This document shows, piece by piece, positions 46,194 through 54,703 of a DNA stretch of 64,000 nucleotides. Under the pieces are notes generated by a model. That model was given only the letters and a program-made list of their open reading frames with translations, was not told the DNA's origin and did not search any database. The stretch is taken from the NCBI RefSeq assembly GCF_014643915.1, contig NZ_BMKE01000001.1, forward strand, positions 124,001 through 188,000, given 5' to 3'. Origin of the DNA: Oceanisphaera marina (lineage in GTDB: Bacteria; Pseudomonadota; Gammaproteobacteria; Enterobacterales; Aeromonadaceae). Both the position numbers and the translations under genes were made by a program. The stretch's first letter is position 1; each line of letters opens with the position of its first letter.

Positions 46194-47099
46194 ATGTACT
46201 CCGGCTTACTTATCGTTTTATTACCCCTGGCGTTGGGTTATTGCATTCCCTGTCGCTCGCAGTCGATTTTGCATTTATTGAATGTGTCGGTGGCACGCAT
46301 GGTGTATCTGATCCTGTTTTTGATGGGGATCAGCCTGGCCTTTGTTGATAACCTGGTGGCTCACCTCGGCACTATCTTTACCGTCAGCCTCGTCTTTCTG
46401 GCTTGTATCACCGTCGCTAATCTGGCCTGTCTCTGGTTGCTGGATGTGCGACGGGGCCGGCTAAGCGGTGAGCGTGGCGCGCCAGCCATCAGCAAATGGG
46501 CGCTGTTGCTCGATTCGGTCTGGCTGTGTCTGGTTATTCTTGCCGGGGTGGCCTTGGGTTACTTTCTGGATCCCGAGTGGTTTGCGGTCGATACCTTGAG
46601 CGAATGGGCCCTGATGCTGCTGTTGCTGTTAATCGGCGTGCAGCTGCGTAACTCCGGCATGCGACTGAAACAGATATTGCTGAACCCCTGGGGGCTGGCC
46701 ATTGCCCTGGTGGTATTGGTCAGTTCCTGGGGTGGTGGCCTGGCCGGCGCCTGGATACTGGACATGCCGCTCAGCCACGGACTGGCTTTCTCTTCGGGTT
46801 ATGGCTGGTATTCGCTGTCGGGCATTCTGATCAGTGACCAACTGGGTCCGGTACTGGGCAGTGCTGCCTTCATCAACGATCTGGCTCGAGAGCTGGTCGC
46901 CATCATGATGATTCCGGCACTGATGCGCCGCCATCCCTCCTGTGCCGTAGGCTACGGCGGAGCCACCGCCATGGACTTTACCCTGCCGGTGTTGCAACGC
47001 TCGGGCGGCGTGGCCGTGGTTCCGGTGGCCATTGTATCCGGCTTTATCCTCAGTCTGGCCGCGCCAGTATTGATGCTCGGGTTTCTCTCGCTGGGATAA
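46194..47099 (+). CDS. lysO: Lysine exporter LysO (YbjE)
   Basis: The 301-residue membrane protein (E. coli 299) contains [39 protein letters not shown] and [40 protein letters not shown] pattern of LysO. It exports lysine and toxic thialysine. Eight or so transmembrane segments are visible. ATG at 46194 has only a weak GGA upstream. It is divergent from a basic amino-acid importer, pairing uptake with efflux. Confidence 0.93.
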   Translation: MYSGLLIVLLPLALGYCIPCRSQSILHLLNVSVARMVYLILFLMGISLAFVDNLVAHLGTIFTVSLVFLACITVANLACLWLLDVRRGRLSGERGAPAISKWALLLDSVWLCLVILAGVALGYFLDPEWFAVDTLSEWALMLLLLLIGVQLRNSGMRLKQILLNPWGLAIALVVLVSSWGGGLAGAWILDMPLSHGLAFSSGYGWYSLSGILISDQLGPVLGSAAFINDLARELVAIMMIPALMRRHPSCAVGYGGATAMDFTLPVLQRSGGVAVVPVAIVSGFILSLAAPVLMLGFLSLG

Positions 47100-47208
47100 A
47101 ACAGCCGGTTTTACGTACAATTCACCTTTATTCCTTGCACCTGAGCGCTCAATCAGTATTGTAAACAGGGAATTTTGGTTTACTTACTTCCAAGGGAAGG
47201 GACATTTA

Positions 47209-48315
47209 ATGATGAAAACTGTAGGTCTGGTCGGTTGGCGCGGCATGGTGGGCTCGGTATTGATGAGCCGTATGGTAGAAGAAGGCGATTTCTCCCGCAT
47301 TAAGCCGGTCTTTTTCACCACTTCTCAAGCAGGTCAGCCTGCCCCCGACTTTGGCACCGACGCCGGCACCCTGCAGAACGCCTTCGACATTGAGGCGCTT
47401 AAAGAGCTGGATGTAGTATTGACCTGTCAGGGCGGGGACTACACCAAGGAGGTGTATCCCAAGCTGCGCGCCGCTGGCTGGAACGGCTATTGGATCGACG
47501 CCGCTTCTGCCCTGCGCATGGATGACGAAGCACTGATAGTGCTGGATCCGGTGAACAACAAGCAGATTCGTGAAGCGCTGGACAAAGGCACCAAGACCTT
47601 TGTTGGCGGTAACTGTACCGTCAGCCTGATGCTGATGGCACTGGGTGGGCTTTTTGAAAAAGACCTGGTTGAATGGGTGGCGGTGTCTACTTATCAAGCC
47701 GCTTCCGGTGGTGGTGCTCGCCACATGCGTGAGCTGATCACGCAAATGGGTATGCTGCACGATGAAGTGGCCGACGAACTGGCCGATTCTGGCTCGGCCA
47801 TTCTTGAGCTGGAGCGCAAGGTGACCGAAAAAACCCGCAGCGGCGATTTACCCGTCGATAACTTCGGCGTACCGCTGGCCGGCAGCCTGATCCCCTGGAT
47901 CGACTCCCAGCTGGAAAACGGCCAAAGCCGCGAAGAGTGGAAAGGCCAGGCCGAAACCAACAAAATCCTCGGCATAGAGCAAACCATTCCGGTAGACGGA
48001 CTGTGTGTCCGAGTGGGTGCACTGCGCTGTCACAGCCAGTCATTCACCATCAAGTTGAAAGAAGATATCTCGATTCCTGAAGTTGAAAAGCTGCTGGCCA
48101 GCCACAACGACTGGGTCAAGGTGATCCCCAACGATCGTCAGCTGTCGATGGAAGAACTGACCCCTGCTGCCGTGACCGGCACCCTGACCGTACCCGTTGG
48201 TCGTTTGCGCAAGCTGAACATGGGCCCACAGTATCTGTCTGCCTTCTCGGTAGGCGACCAGCTGCTGTGGGGCGCCGCCGAGCCGCTGCGCCGCATGTTG
48301 CACCTGCTGCCATAA
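47209..48315 (+). CDS. asd: Aspartate-semialdehyde dehydrogenase
   Basis: The 368-residue enzyme (E. coli 367) has the NADP motif [14 protein letters not shown], the catalytic Cys in [12 protein letters not shown] and the His-containing [13 protein letters not shown]. It makes aspartate semialdehyde for lysine, threonine, methionine and diaminopimelate. AAGGGA precedes ATG-ATG. It follows lysO by 109 bp and ends in a strong terminator. No lysine riboswitch was seen upstream. Confidence 0.97.
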   Translation: MMKTVGLVGWRGMVGSVLMSRMVEEGDFSRIKPVFFTTSQAGQPAPDFGTDAGTLQNAFDIEALKELDVVLTCQGGDYTKEVYPKLRAAGWNGYWIDAASALRMDDEALIVLDPVNNKQIREALDKGTKTFVGGNCTVSLMLMALGGLFEKDLVEWVAVSTYQAASGGGARHMRELITQMGMLHDEVADELADSGSAILELERKVTEKTRSGDLPVDNFGVPLAGSLIPWIDSQLENGQSREEWKGQAETNKILGIEQTIPVDGLCVRVGALRCHSQSFTIKLKEDISIPEVEKLLASHNDWVKVIPNDRQLSMEELTPAAVTGTLTVPVGRLRKLNMGPQYLSAFSVGDQLLWGAAEPLRRMLHLLP

Positions 48316-48340
48316 GCATTCGTCGCTAACGCCAAGAAAG

Positions 48341-48366
48341 AGCCCGCCACCTGGCGGGCTTTTTTT
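48341..48366 (+). terminator. Terminator after asd
   Basis: AGCCCGCCA and TGGCGGGCT over a 2-base gap, followed by seven T residues. Confidence 0.93.
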
Positions 48367-48515
48367 GGCGCCTTATCGGTAGGCAGATCTCGCACCGATA
48401 CTACTGTTGAGCCTGTTTCGCCGCTCCAGCAGCAATTTGCCGCAGCCAAGGCTTGTTCAGAAAATCGCCTCGGGTTAGGATCTGCCTTCTTTTGCCGACC
48501 ACACCCGAGGCCCTC

Positions 48516-50267
48516 ATGAAAACATTCATTCCTAGCAAAGATGCTGCGCTGGAAGACTCCATCAGCTATTTTCAGCAACAACTCATCAAGCTTGGATTTG
48601 ATATCGAGGAGGCCTCCTGGCTGAATCCGGTACCCAATGTGTGGTCGGTGCATATTCGCGATAAAAGCTGCCCGCTGTGCTTTACCAATGGCAAAGGTGC
48701 CAGCAAAAAAGCCGCGCTGGCCTCGGCCCTGGGCGAATATTTCGAGCGTTTGGCCACCAACTACTTCTTCGCCGACTTCTATCTGGGCCAGGAGATCGCC
48801 AACGGTGATTTCGTGCATTACCCCAACGAAAAGTGGTTCCCGCTGCCCGCCGACAACAGCTTGCCCACCGGCATGCTCGACGACTATACCCGTGATTTTT
48901 ACAATCCGGACAACGAACTGACCGCCGATCTGCTGATCGATATGCAGTCTGGCAACGAAGAGCGTGGTATCTGTGCCCTGCCCTTCGAACGTCAGGGGGA
49001 CAAGCAGACCGTGTATATCCCGATGAATATCGTCGGCAACCTGTATGTGTCCAATGGCATGAGCGCCGGTAACACCCGTACCGAAGCCCGTACCCAGGGC
49101 TTGTCGGAAGTATTTGAACGCCATATCAAAAACCGGATTATTGCCGAGCGTATCAGCCTGCCGACCATTCCGGCCGAGGTCATGGCCCGTTATCCGCACA
49201 TTCAGGAGCCGATAGCCGCGCTGGAAGCGCAAGGCTTCCCGATTCATGCCTTTGATGCCTCTTTGGGCGGCGAATATCCGGTGATTTGTGTGGTCTTGTT
49301 CAATCCGAGCAACAGCACCTGCTTTGCCTCTTTTGGTGCTCACCCTCGTTTTGAAGTGGCGTTGGAGCGCACCGTCACCGAGTTGTTACAGGGTCGCAGC
49401 CTGAAAGATCTGGACGTGTTCGTACCGCCTTCTTTCAGCGACGACGAAGTGGCCGACCATCACAACCTGGAAACCCACTTTATCGACTCCTCCGGTTTGA
49501 TCAGCTGGGACATGTTCAAGGATCAGCCCGATTACGAGTTTGCCGACTGGGACTTCAGCGGCAGTTCGGAGCAGGAATTTACTCACTTGCTGGCCATTTT
49601 CGAGCAAATGGGTCAACCGGTATACATTGCCGATTACGAGCATCTGGGCGTCTACGCCTGCCGTATTCTGGCACCCGGCATGTCGGATATTTATCCGGTA
49701 GAAGACTTGTTAATGGCCAATAACAATATGGGTGCCCACCTGCGTGCCACCCTGCTCAGCCTGCCCGGTTCGGATGCCGATGCAGAACAACTGATGAGCC
49801 TGTACGAGTTGCTGGAAGAAGAAGGTCTGGATGACTTTACTCGCGTGCGAGAGCTGATTGGCATTGCCTCGAGCAAGGGCACGGCCTGGCATACACTGCG
49901 GGTGGGCGAGCTCAAGTGCATGCTGGCGCTGGCCGCCGGAGAGCGAGAGCTGGCACTGGAATATGCCGACTGGACCTTAAGCTTTAATGCATCCGTGTTC
50001 AGTGACGAGCGCCATCGTTATTATCGTTGCCTGAAAGCGGCTCTGGAGCTGCATCTGGACGACAACCGAAATCCTGATCAATATCGTAACGCCTTTGCCA
50101 GCATGTTTGGTGACGATACGGTAGAACAGGTGTGGGCACAAATTGACGGCAGTGCGCGTTTTCATGGCTTGACGCTGGCCGACGAAAGCCTGGCGGATTT
50201 TCCTGCGCATCAGGCGTTGCTGGCCACCTACGAGAAACTGCAACAGGCCAAACGACAGGCAAGCTGA
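48516..50267 (+). CDS. ycaO: YcaO-family protein, RimO-associated type
   Basis: The 583-residue protein (E. coli 586) matches YcaO from TFIPSKDAALEDSISYFQQQL to the end, including the ATP-binding region GEYFERLATNYFF, MSAGNTRTEARTQGLSEVFER and the C-terminal TPR-like part. The E. coli protein potentiates RimO-dependent beta-methylthiolation of ribosomal protein S12; YcaO enzymes activate amide carbonyls with ATP. ATG at 48516 follows GAGG by six bases; an earlier in-frame ATG at 48453 lacks support. No precursor peptide or azoline partner genes are near. Confidence 0.94.
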   Translation: MKTFIPSKDAALEDSISYFQQQLIKLGFDIEEASWLNPVPNVWSVHIRDKSCPLCFTNGKGASKKAALASALGEYFERLATNYFFADFYLGQEIANGDFVHYPNEKWFPLPADNSLPTGMLDDYTRDFYNPDNELTADLLIDMQSGNEERGICALPFERQGDKQTVYIPMNIVGNLYVSNGMSAGNTRTEARTQGLSEVFERHIKNRIIAERISLPTIPAEVMARYPHIQEPIAALEAQGFPIHAFDASLGGEYPVICVVLFNPSNSTCFASFGAHPRFEVALERTVTELLQGRSLKDLDVFVPPSFSDDEVADHHNLETHFIDSSGLISWDMFKDQPDYEFADWDFSGSSEQEFTHLLAIFEQMGQPVYIADYEHLGVYACRILAPGMSDIYPVEDLLMANNNMGAHLRATLLSLPGSDADAEQLMSLYELLEEEGLDDFTRVRELIGIASSKGTAWHTLRVGELKCMLALAAGERELALEYADWTLSFNASVFSDERHRYYRCLKAALELHLDDNRNPDQYRNAFASMFGDDTVEQVWAQIDGSARFHGLTLADESLADFPAHQALLATYEKLQQAKRQAS

Positions 50268-50290
50268 GTACTGGCTCTGGATGCTTGATA

Positions 50291-50321
50291 TAAAAAAACC
50301 GGCTGATGCCGGTTTTTTTTT
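50291..50321. terminator. Bidirectional terminator after ycaO
   Basis: AAAAAAACCGGC, loop TGAT, GCCGGTTTTTTTTT; A and T tracts on both sides suit both convergent genes. Confidence 0.95.
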
Positions 50322-50354
50322 ATGCTGAGTACGCTCAACGAGATGAGCGAGTGA

Positions 50355-51089
50355 TCAGGACTTTTGTTTCTTTAAAATGTCTTTTAAGCCGTCTACATCC
50401 ACGGCGCCCGGGATCAGGGTTCCATCCGGGAATACCAGTGCGGGCGTGCCATTCAAACCCAGGCTGCGGAACAGGCTCAGGTTCTGGCTTAGCTTGTCGG
50501 AAATCTGCTTGCTGTCGGCGGTCTTCAACAGGGCTTTGCTGTCCAGTCCGGCCTTGTCGGTAATGCTGGCCAGGGCCGCGGTTTTCACTCTTTGCTGGCT
50601 CATCAGCGCCTGATGCAGCTCTTCGTATTGGCGAGGGGCTTCCTGAGCCGTCGCCAGGGCAAGGCGCGCCGCCTGTACCGAATCGGGGCCAAGAATACCC
50701 AGGTCCTTGACGATAATCTTCAGCTCCGACTCCTCTTTGATCAGGGTTTGCAGCGTTTGATTCATGCGATGGCAATAAGGACAGTTGTAGTCGGTGAAGT
50801 AGACTATTTCGATTTTGCCCTTGGGATTGCCCATGATGCCGTCGGTTTTATTGGCAAACAGCTGTGCCGATTGCTGTTTCAACTGCTTGGAAAACTCCGC
50901 CTGCTGGGCCAACTGGTCTTTTTCTTCCAGCTTGATAATGGCTTCACGCAAAATTTCCGGCTGCTCCAGCAGGGTTTCCCGCACCAGCTTCTTGACTTGA
51001 TCCGGGGTCATTTCTGCCTGGGCAGGCGCGGCAGAAAACAGGCCCAGGGCCAGAATGGGTGCCAGAGTATTCAATAATCTAGGGTTCAT
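50355..51089 (-). CDS. DsbA-family periplasmic thiol-disulfide protein
   Basis: The 244-residue protein has a signal peptide (ILALGLFSAAPAQA), an N-terminal helical stretch (MTPDQVKKLVRETLLEQPEI) of the ScsC/Com1 type that often forms a multimerisation stalk, then a DsbA fold with CPYC in FTDYNCPYCHRMN and the cis-proline NGTPALVFPDG. It is likely an oxidase or isomerase in the periplasm. No scsB or dsbD partner is adjacent. Confidence 0.87.
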   Translation of the reverse strand: MNPRLLNTLAPILALGLFSAAPAQAEMTPDQVKKLVRETLLEQPEILREAIIKLEEKDQLAQQAEFSKQLKQQSAQLFANKTDGIMGNPKGKIEIVYFTDYNCPYCHRMNQTLQTLIKEESELKIIVKDLGILGPDSVQAARLALATAQEAPRQYEELHQALMSQQRVKTAALASITDKAGLDSKALLKTADSKQISDKLSQNLSLFRSLGLNGTPALVFPDGTLIPGAVDVDGLKDILKKQKS

Positions 51090-51160
51090 CTGCTTCTCAC
51101 ATTAAATTAGGTTATCTTGATGTAGCGTATCAGACCAAAGAAGGCATCAGAAGACCCGCC

Positions 51161-51784
51161 TCACTTATTAATTAAATAATCGCGATCCAGATAAGTACGC
51201 ATCCAATGAGGTTTGAACACGACCAATACGGTAATCGCCATGCCGTTGAGTAATGCTTCCGGAAACAACAGCAGGGGCAACACGCTCAGGTAATTATCCA
51301 GTACCGTTTGCCAATTATATTGTTCAGACCACACCATGTACCCTGAAAAAATTAAGGTCTTGACCGCTATGGTCAGGGCCGCATTAAAGAAACCCGCCAC
51401 AAAGATGTAGACAAAAAGATGTCGGTACAAATAGCTGTAGGTCAGCAAAAAAACAAAGTAGCTGAAGGTCAGCGGTATGACCACGCCCAACAACAGATTA
51501 ACGCCAAAGGCGGGCCAGGACTCAAAACTGAACAGGGTGATCAACAGCAGACTCACGCTGCTCATCAGTAGCCCCATGCGCCACCCCAACATGAGTGCCA
51601 GGGTCGTCAGGCCAAGAAAGTGCACTTCCAGCCCTTCCTTTACCCCAGCCTGCAGCATCCACAATGGCACCAGGGCAATGGCAGCCCCAAAACTCAAATG
51701 CTGACGGGTTTTATCACTCAGCCAGGCGCGCCAGTCTATATTCCAGGCCGCCACCAACACCACCAGCATGCCAAGTACAATCAC
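51161..51784 (-). CDS. CbiM-like integral membrane protein (ECF-type permease family)
   Basis: The 207-residue protein has six or so transmembrane helices and the pattern KEGLEVHFLGLTTLALMLGWRMGLL of uncharacterised membrane proteins related to CbiM-type substrate-binding components. No cobalt/nickel T or A components are near. The start is GTG at 51784, supported by GGAAAGGAG seven bases upstream. Last gene of the MFS-DUF3108 set. Substrate unknown. Confidence 0.7.
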   Translation of the reverse strand: MIVLGMLVVLVAAWNIDWRAWLSDKTRQHLSFGAAIALVPLWMLQAGVKEGLEVHFLGLTTLALMLGWRMGLLMSSVSLLLITLFSFESWPAFGVNLLLGVVIPLTFSYFVFLLTYSYLYRHLFVYIFVAGFFNAALTIAVKTLIFSGYMVWSEQYNWQTVLDNYLSVLPLLLFPEALLNGMAITVLVVFKPHWMRTYLDRDYLINK

Positions 51785-51827
51785 GCCCTGCTCCTTTCCA
51801 TTATCTGGTGTTTACAGCCACCAGGCC

Positions 51828-52556
51828 TTACTGAGCGGACCGCTCGGCAACCTTGGTCGGCGCATCAACCAGCGTATAACTCAGCTTGTCCAGGGTTACG
51901 GTTACCGAAAGCTGGCGGTTTTCATCATGGCTGATTTGCACCAGCTGATAGTCCAGTTCGGGGGCGACCCAAAACCGGGTTCTGCGTTTGCTGTTGCCAC
52001 GATCGCGCTCTACCACCAGACTCTCGAAACTGCCAATGCCGGTATGCACCACTTCTTTGCCCACCACGTTAAAGGTGATCATTTTAATTTCGTCATCTCG
52101 TACCACAGGGTAGGTCAAGCTGGTTTTTCCGGCCATGAGATCGCAACGGGCTTCAAAGAAAAAGCTGACCGAGTCAAAGGCGCCGTCTTTGGTCGATAAC
52201 AGGGTGTCGCCCTCTTTGCCCTGATACAGCACCATCTGGGTGTTGGCATCGAATACCAGACGCTCTTCTCGCCGCACTCCCAGAGCCTTGGCCTTGTAAC
52301 TGAAGGTTTCGGGCACCGCAGTGCAGTCTTTCCAGGTGAAACTGGCTTTCTGATCCACGTCCAGCAGCCAGTGTGCCAGAGAAAAATGCACGTGATAGCG
52401 GTCTTTATTACGGTCGATATTCAGGGTGTTAACCCCCCGGGTTTTATCGCCATTGAGCAGCACACTGAACTCGGCGCGCAAATGATCAATATCCTGGGCC
52501 GAAACACTCCCGGCAGCCATGAGCGCACCCAGCGCCCATACGATTTTCTTAATCAT
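51828..52556 (-). CDS. DUF3108 periplasmic protein
   Basis: The 242-residue protein has a signal peptide (IVWALGALMAAGSVSA) and a beta-rich domain with LRAEFSVLLNGDKTRGVNTLNI and RTRFWVAPELDYQLVQI, fitting DUF3108. Function unknown. Its ATG overlaps the stop of the MFS gene (ATGA), so the pair is translated together. Confidence 0.85.
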   Translation of the reverse strand: MIKKIVWALGALMAAGSVSAQDIDHLRAEFSVLLNGDKTRGVNTLNIDRNKDRYHVHFSLAHWLLDVDQKASFTWKDCTAVPETFSYKAKALGVRREERLVFDANTQMVLYQGKEGDTLLSTKDGAFDSVSFFFEARCDLMAGKTSLTYPVVRDDEIKMITFNVVGKEVVHTGIGSFESLVVERDRGNSKRRTRFWVAPELDYQLVQISHDENRQLSVTVTLDKLSYTLVDAPTKVAERSAQ

Positions 52557-53887
52557 CCGTTTTCCTCATCTGTCTGCGCCTGAACATCCGGCAATGTTTG
52601 TGCTAACCATACACCAATCATCCCCAGTAAAGAAAACACCAGAATCACCACCAGGTTGGAGAACAACGCCAGCAACATGCTCAAGGCACCCACCAGCAAC
52701 AGCAATAATCCCATCAAGGTATTGCTGACCGATACATAATCGGTGCGCCGGTTACCGCCAGCCAGATCCACCAGGTAGGTCTTGCGCCCCACCCGCACGC
52801 CCGCATGCGCCAGGCTAAGAATAAAAATCATCACCGGAAAATAGCCAACCCAGGGGGTCCCCGCAAAGCCATCAAGGTGCAGCCAGACAGCCACTCCCAA
52901 TAAAGAAGCGATCGTCGCCGCCCATTGCATTACCCGGCGCGCGGAATGATCCGCCATTCGCCCCCATACCCAGCTACTGACAAACTGGGCCAGCCCCTGG
53001 GCAATCACCAGCCAACCCAGCACCTGCATGCTGGTATCATTTTCTCGCGCCAGCAATACATAATAGGGCGTGACCAGAGCCGTTGATAACAGCAAGGTCC
53101 GCACCATTAAAAAACGGGCAAAGTTCGCGTCTTCCCGCACCAGTTTGATATTTTCCCGGGCGTGACGCCAGCCATTCACGCCCCCCTGGGTAGCGCCGGC
53201 TTGTTCGGTTATATTCCAGTAACACAAGATACCCAGGCCCCACACCACGGCGGCCGCCAGCAGGATCAGCGCGTAACCCCACAACGGAATATCGCTCAGG
53301 CGACTGAGCAGCAAACCAAACAACAGCCCGATACCACCGGCCCAGCTGGCACCGGCCCCCGTTACCTTGCCCCGCTCGCGCTTGGGAACGGTTTTTCCCA
53401 GTACATCCTTGGCGGCAATAGAACACAAGCCTCGGGACAAACTCATGACGCCCAGCAACACCAGCAGCAAGATGCCCGCCAGCCACCCCGAACAAATCAA
53501 GGCGACCACCGCCATCAGTACCAGGCAGGCGGCCTGCAGGCCGGCCCCCCACAACCAGGCCGTTTTTCGTTGTGGTAGCCGCCGGACATAGGCACCCAGT
53601 ACAATTTGCGGCAACATGGAACCACTTTCGCGCACCGGCACCAACCAGCCAATAATCCACACCGGCGCTCCCACGGCTTGCAGCAACCAGGGCAGCACGG
53701 TTTTGGCATTGGTCATCAGCTCGGCCAGGGCGGTGGCAACCTGGGCAAGAATCAACCAGCGCCGGTTACCCTTGATAACGACACAGGCCTCGTCGGGAAT
53801 ATCTTTGCACAGTCTGGCATCTTCCTCCTGGCTCAAGAAACGAGCCAAACTGGAAAACTGCCCCGCCGCCGTTTTTTTCAATGTCAT
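52553..53887 (-). CDS. MFS transporter
   Basis: The 444-residue protein has a polar N-terminal extension (about 40 residues) and around 12 transmembrane helices. It carries an MFS-like QIVLGAYVRRLPQRKTAW loop. Substrate unknown. It is the first gene of a three-gene unit (MFS, DUF3108, CbiM-like) and is divergent from the LuxR-type regulator across 132 bp. Confidence 0.82.
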   Translation of the reverse strand: MTLKKTAAGQFSSLARFLSQEEDARLCKDIPDEACVVIKGNRRWLILAQVATALAELMTNAKTVLPWLLQAVGAPVWIIGWLVPVRESGSMLPQIVLGAYVRRLPQRKTAWLWGAGLQAACLVLMAVVALICSGWLAGILLLVLLGVMSLSRGLCSIAAKDVLGKTVPKRERGKVTGAGASWAGGIGLLFGLLLSRLSDIPLWGYALILLAAAVVWGLGILCYWNITEQAGATQGGVNGWRHARENIKLVREDANFARFLMVRTLLLSTALVTPYYVLLARENDTSMQVLGWLVIAQGLAQFVSSWVWGRMADHSARRVMQWAATIASLLGVAVWLHLDGFAGTPWVGYFPVMIFILSLAHAGVRVGRKTYLVDLAGGNRRTDYVSVSNTLMGLLLLLVGALSMLLALFSNLVVILVFSLLGMIGVWLAQTLPDVQAQTDEENG

Positions 53888-54019
53888 ATCCTTTCCTTAC
53901 CAGATCACGAAAATTGCCTCATCCTGTTCTCAGGCCGCGCTCGAGGCCCTATGATAACAAGGTACATAGACCACGACGTTTATTGCTTACCTTCATCGAC
54001 ACAAGGACTTAAATCTCAA

Positions 54020-54658
54020 ATGGATATGGCCTACCGCATTATTATTGCCGATGATCACCCCTTGTTTCGCAGTGCCTTGCATCAGGCCGTGCAAATGGCG
54101 GTAGCAGGTGCCGAGCTGCAAGAGGTGGATTGCATCAATAGTCTGATGCAGCTGTTGAGTGACACCGATGACATCGACCTGTTATTGCTGGATCTCAAAA
54201 TGCCCGGTGCCAGTGGTTTTTCTGCCCTGGCTTCACTGCGGCATCAATATCCTCAGTTACCCGTGGTCATGGTGTCGGCCAGCGAAGAGCCCGCCATCGT
54301 TCAGCAGGCGATGCGCTTTGGTGCCATGGGCTTTATTCCCAAGTCCGCTCCCATGCCGGTATTGGTGAGTGCGCTGAACACGATTTTAGAAGGCGAGCCC
54401 TGGTTTCCCGACGGCATCAGCCTGGATCAGGCACCGCAAGACACTATTGCCGAACGTCTGGCCAGCCTCACCCCTCAGCAATTCAAGGTGCTGAGCATGC
54501 TGTCCGAAGGCCTGCTTAACAAACAAATCGCCTTCGAGCTCAACGTATCGGAAGCCACGGTAAAAGCGCACGTCACCGCTATTTTTCGCAAACTCGACGT
54601 TAAAAACCGTACCCAGGCGGTCATCGCACTGTCGCAGCTGGAAGGCGGTGAATATTAA
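54020..54658 (+). CDS. crbR: LuxR/NarL-type response regulator, CrbR/ErdR-like
   Basis: The 212-residue protein has a receiver domain (IIADDHPLF acid pocket, phospho-Asp in LLLLDLKMPG, Lys in FIPKSAP) and a LuxR DNA-binding domain (LTPQQFKVLSMLSEGLLNKQIAFELNVSEATVKAHV). It is convergent with the symporter-kinase hybrid, the arrangement expected of CrbS/CrbR, which turns on acetyl-CoA synthetase in Vibrio and relatives. The start could be 54020 or 54026; neither has a strong ribosome-binding site. Symbol assigned from context. Confidence 0.82.
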   Translation: MDMAYRIIIADDHPLFRSALHQAVQMAVAGAELQEVDCINSLMQLLSDTDDIDLLLLDLKMPGASGFSALASLRHQYPQLPVVMVSASEEPAIVQQAMRFGAMGFIPKSAPMPVLVSALNTILEGEPWFPDGISLDQAPQDTIAERLASLTPQQFKVLSMLSEGLLNKQIAFELNVSEATVKAHVTAIFRKLDVKNRTQAVIALSQLEGGEY

Positions 54659-54670
54659 TGACAGCCGCAC

Positions 54671-54703
54671 CCCCCACCCCTAATCCCTAATCCCTAATCC
54701 CCG
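54671..54703 (-). repeat. Telomere-like G-run array, possible G-quadruplex
   Basis: The minus strand reads GGGG-ATTA-GGG-ATTA-GGG-ATTA-GGGG-T-GGGGGG, beginning in the last codons of the kinase gene and continuing through its stop. It carries the same GGGATTA unit as the other G-rich elements and would form in the kinase mRNA tail. Confidence 0.75.

Noticed and set aside
47100-47208. Lysine riboswitch before asd
   Set aside because: The gap is only about 110 bp and no lysine-riboswitch core or large stem pattern could be seen.
48138-49343. Minus-strand open frame of 401 codons opposite asd and ycaO
   Set aside because: It crosses two well-supported genes and the asd terminator and lacks any motif.
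48516-50267. YcaO as part of a peptide natural-product (azoline) cluster
   Set aside because: Its sequence matches the RimO-linked E. coli YcaO, and no precursor peptide, dehydrogenase or exporter lies beside it.
53606-54658. Longer form of the LuxR regulator starting upstream
   Set aside because: The extension overlaps the divergent MFS gene and has non-protein-like composition; the receiver domain begins at the chosen start.
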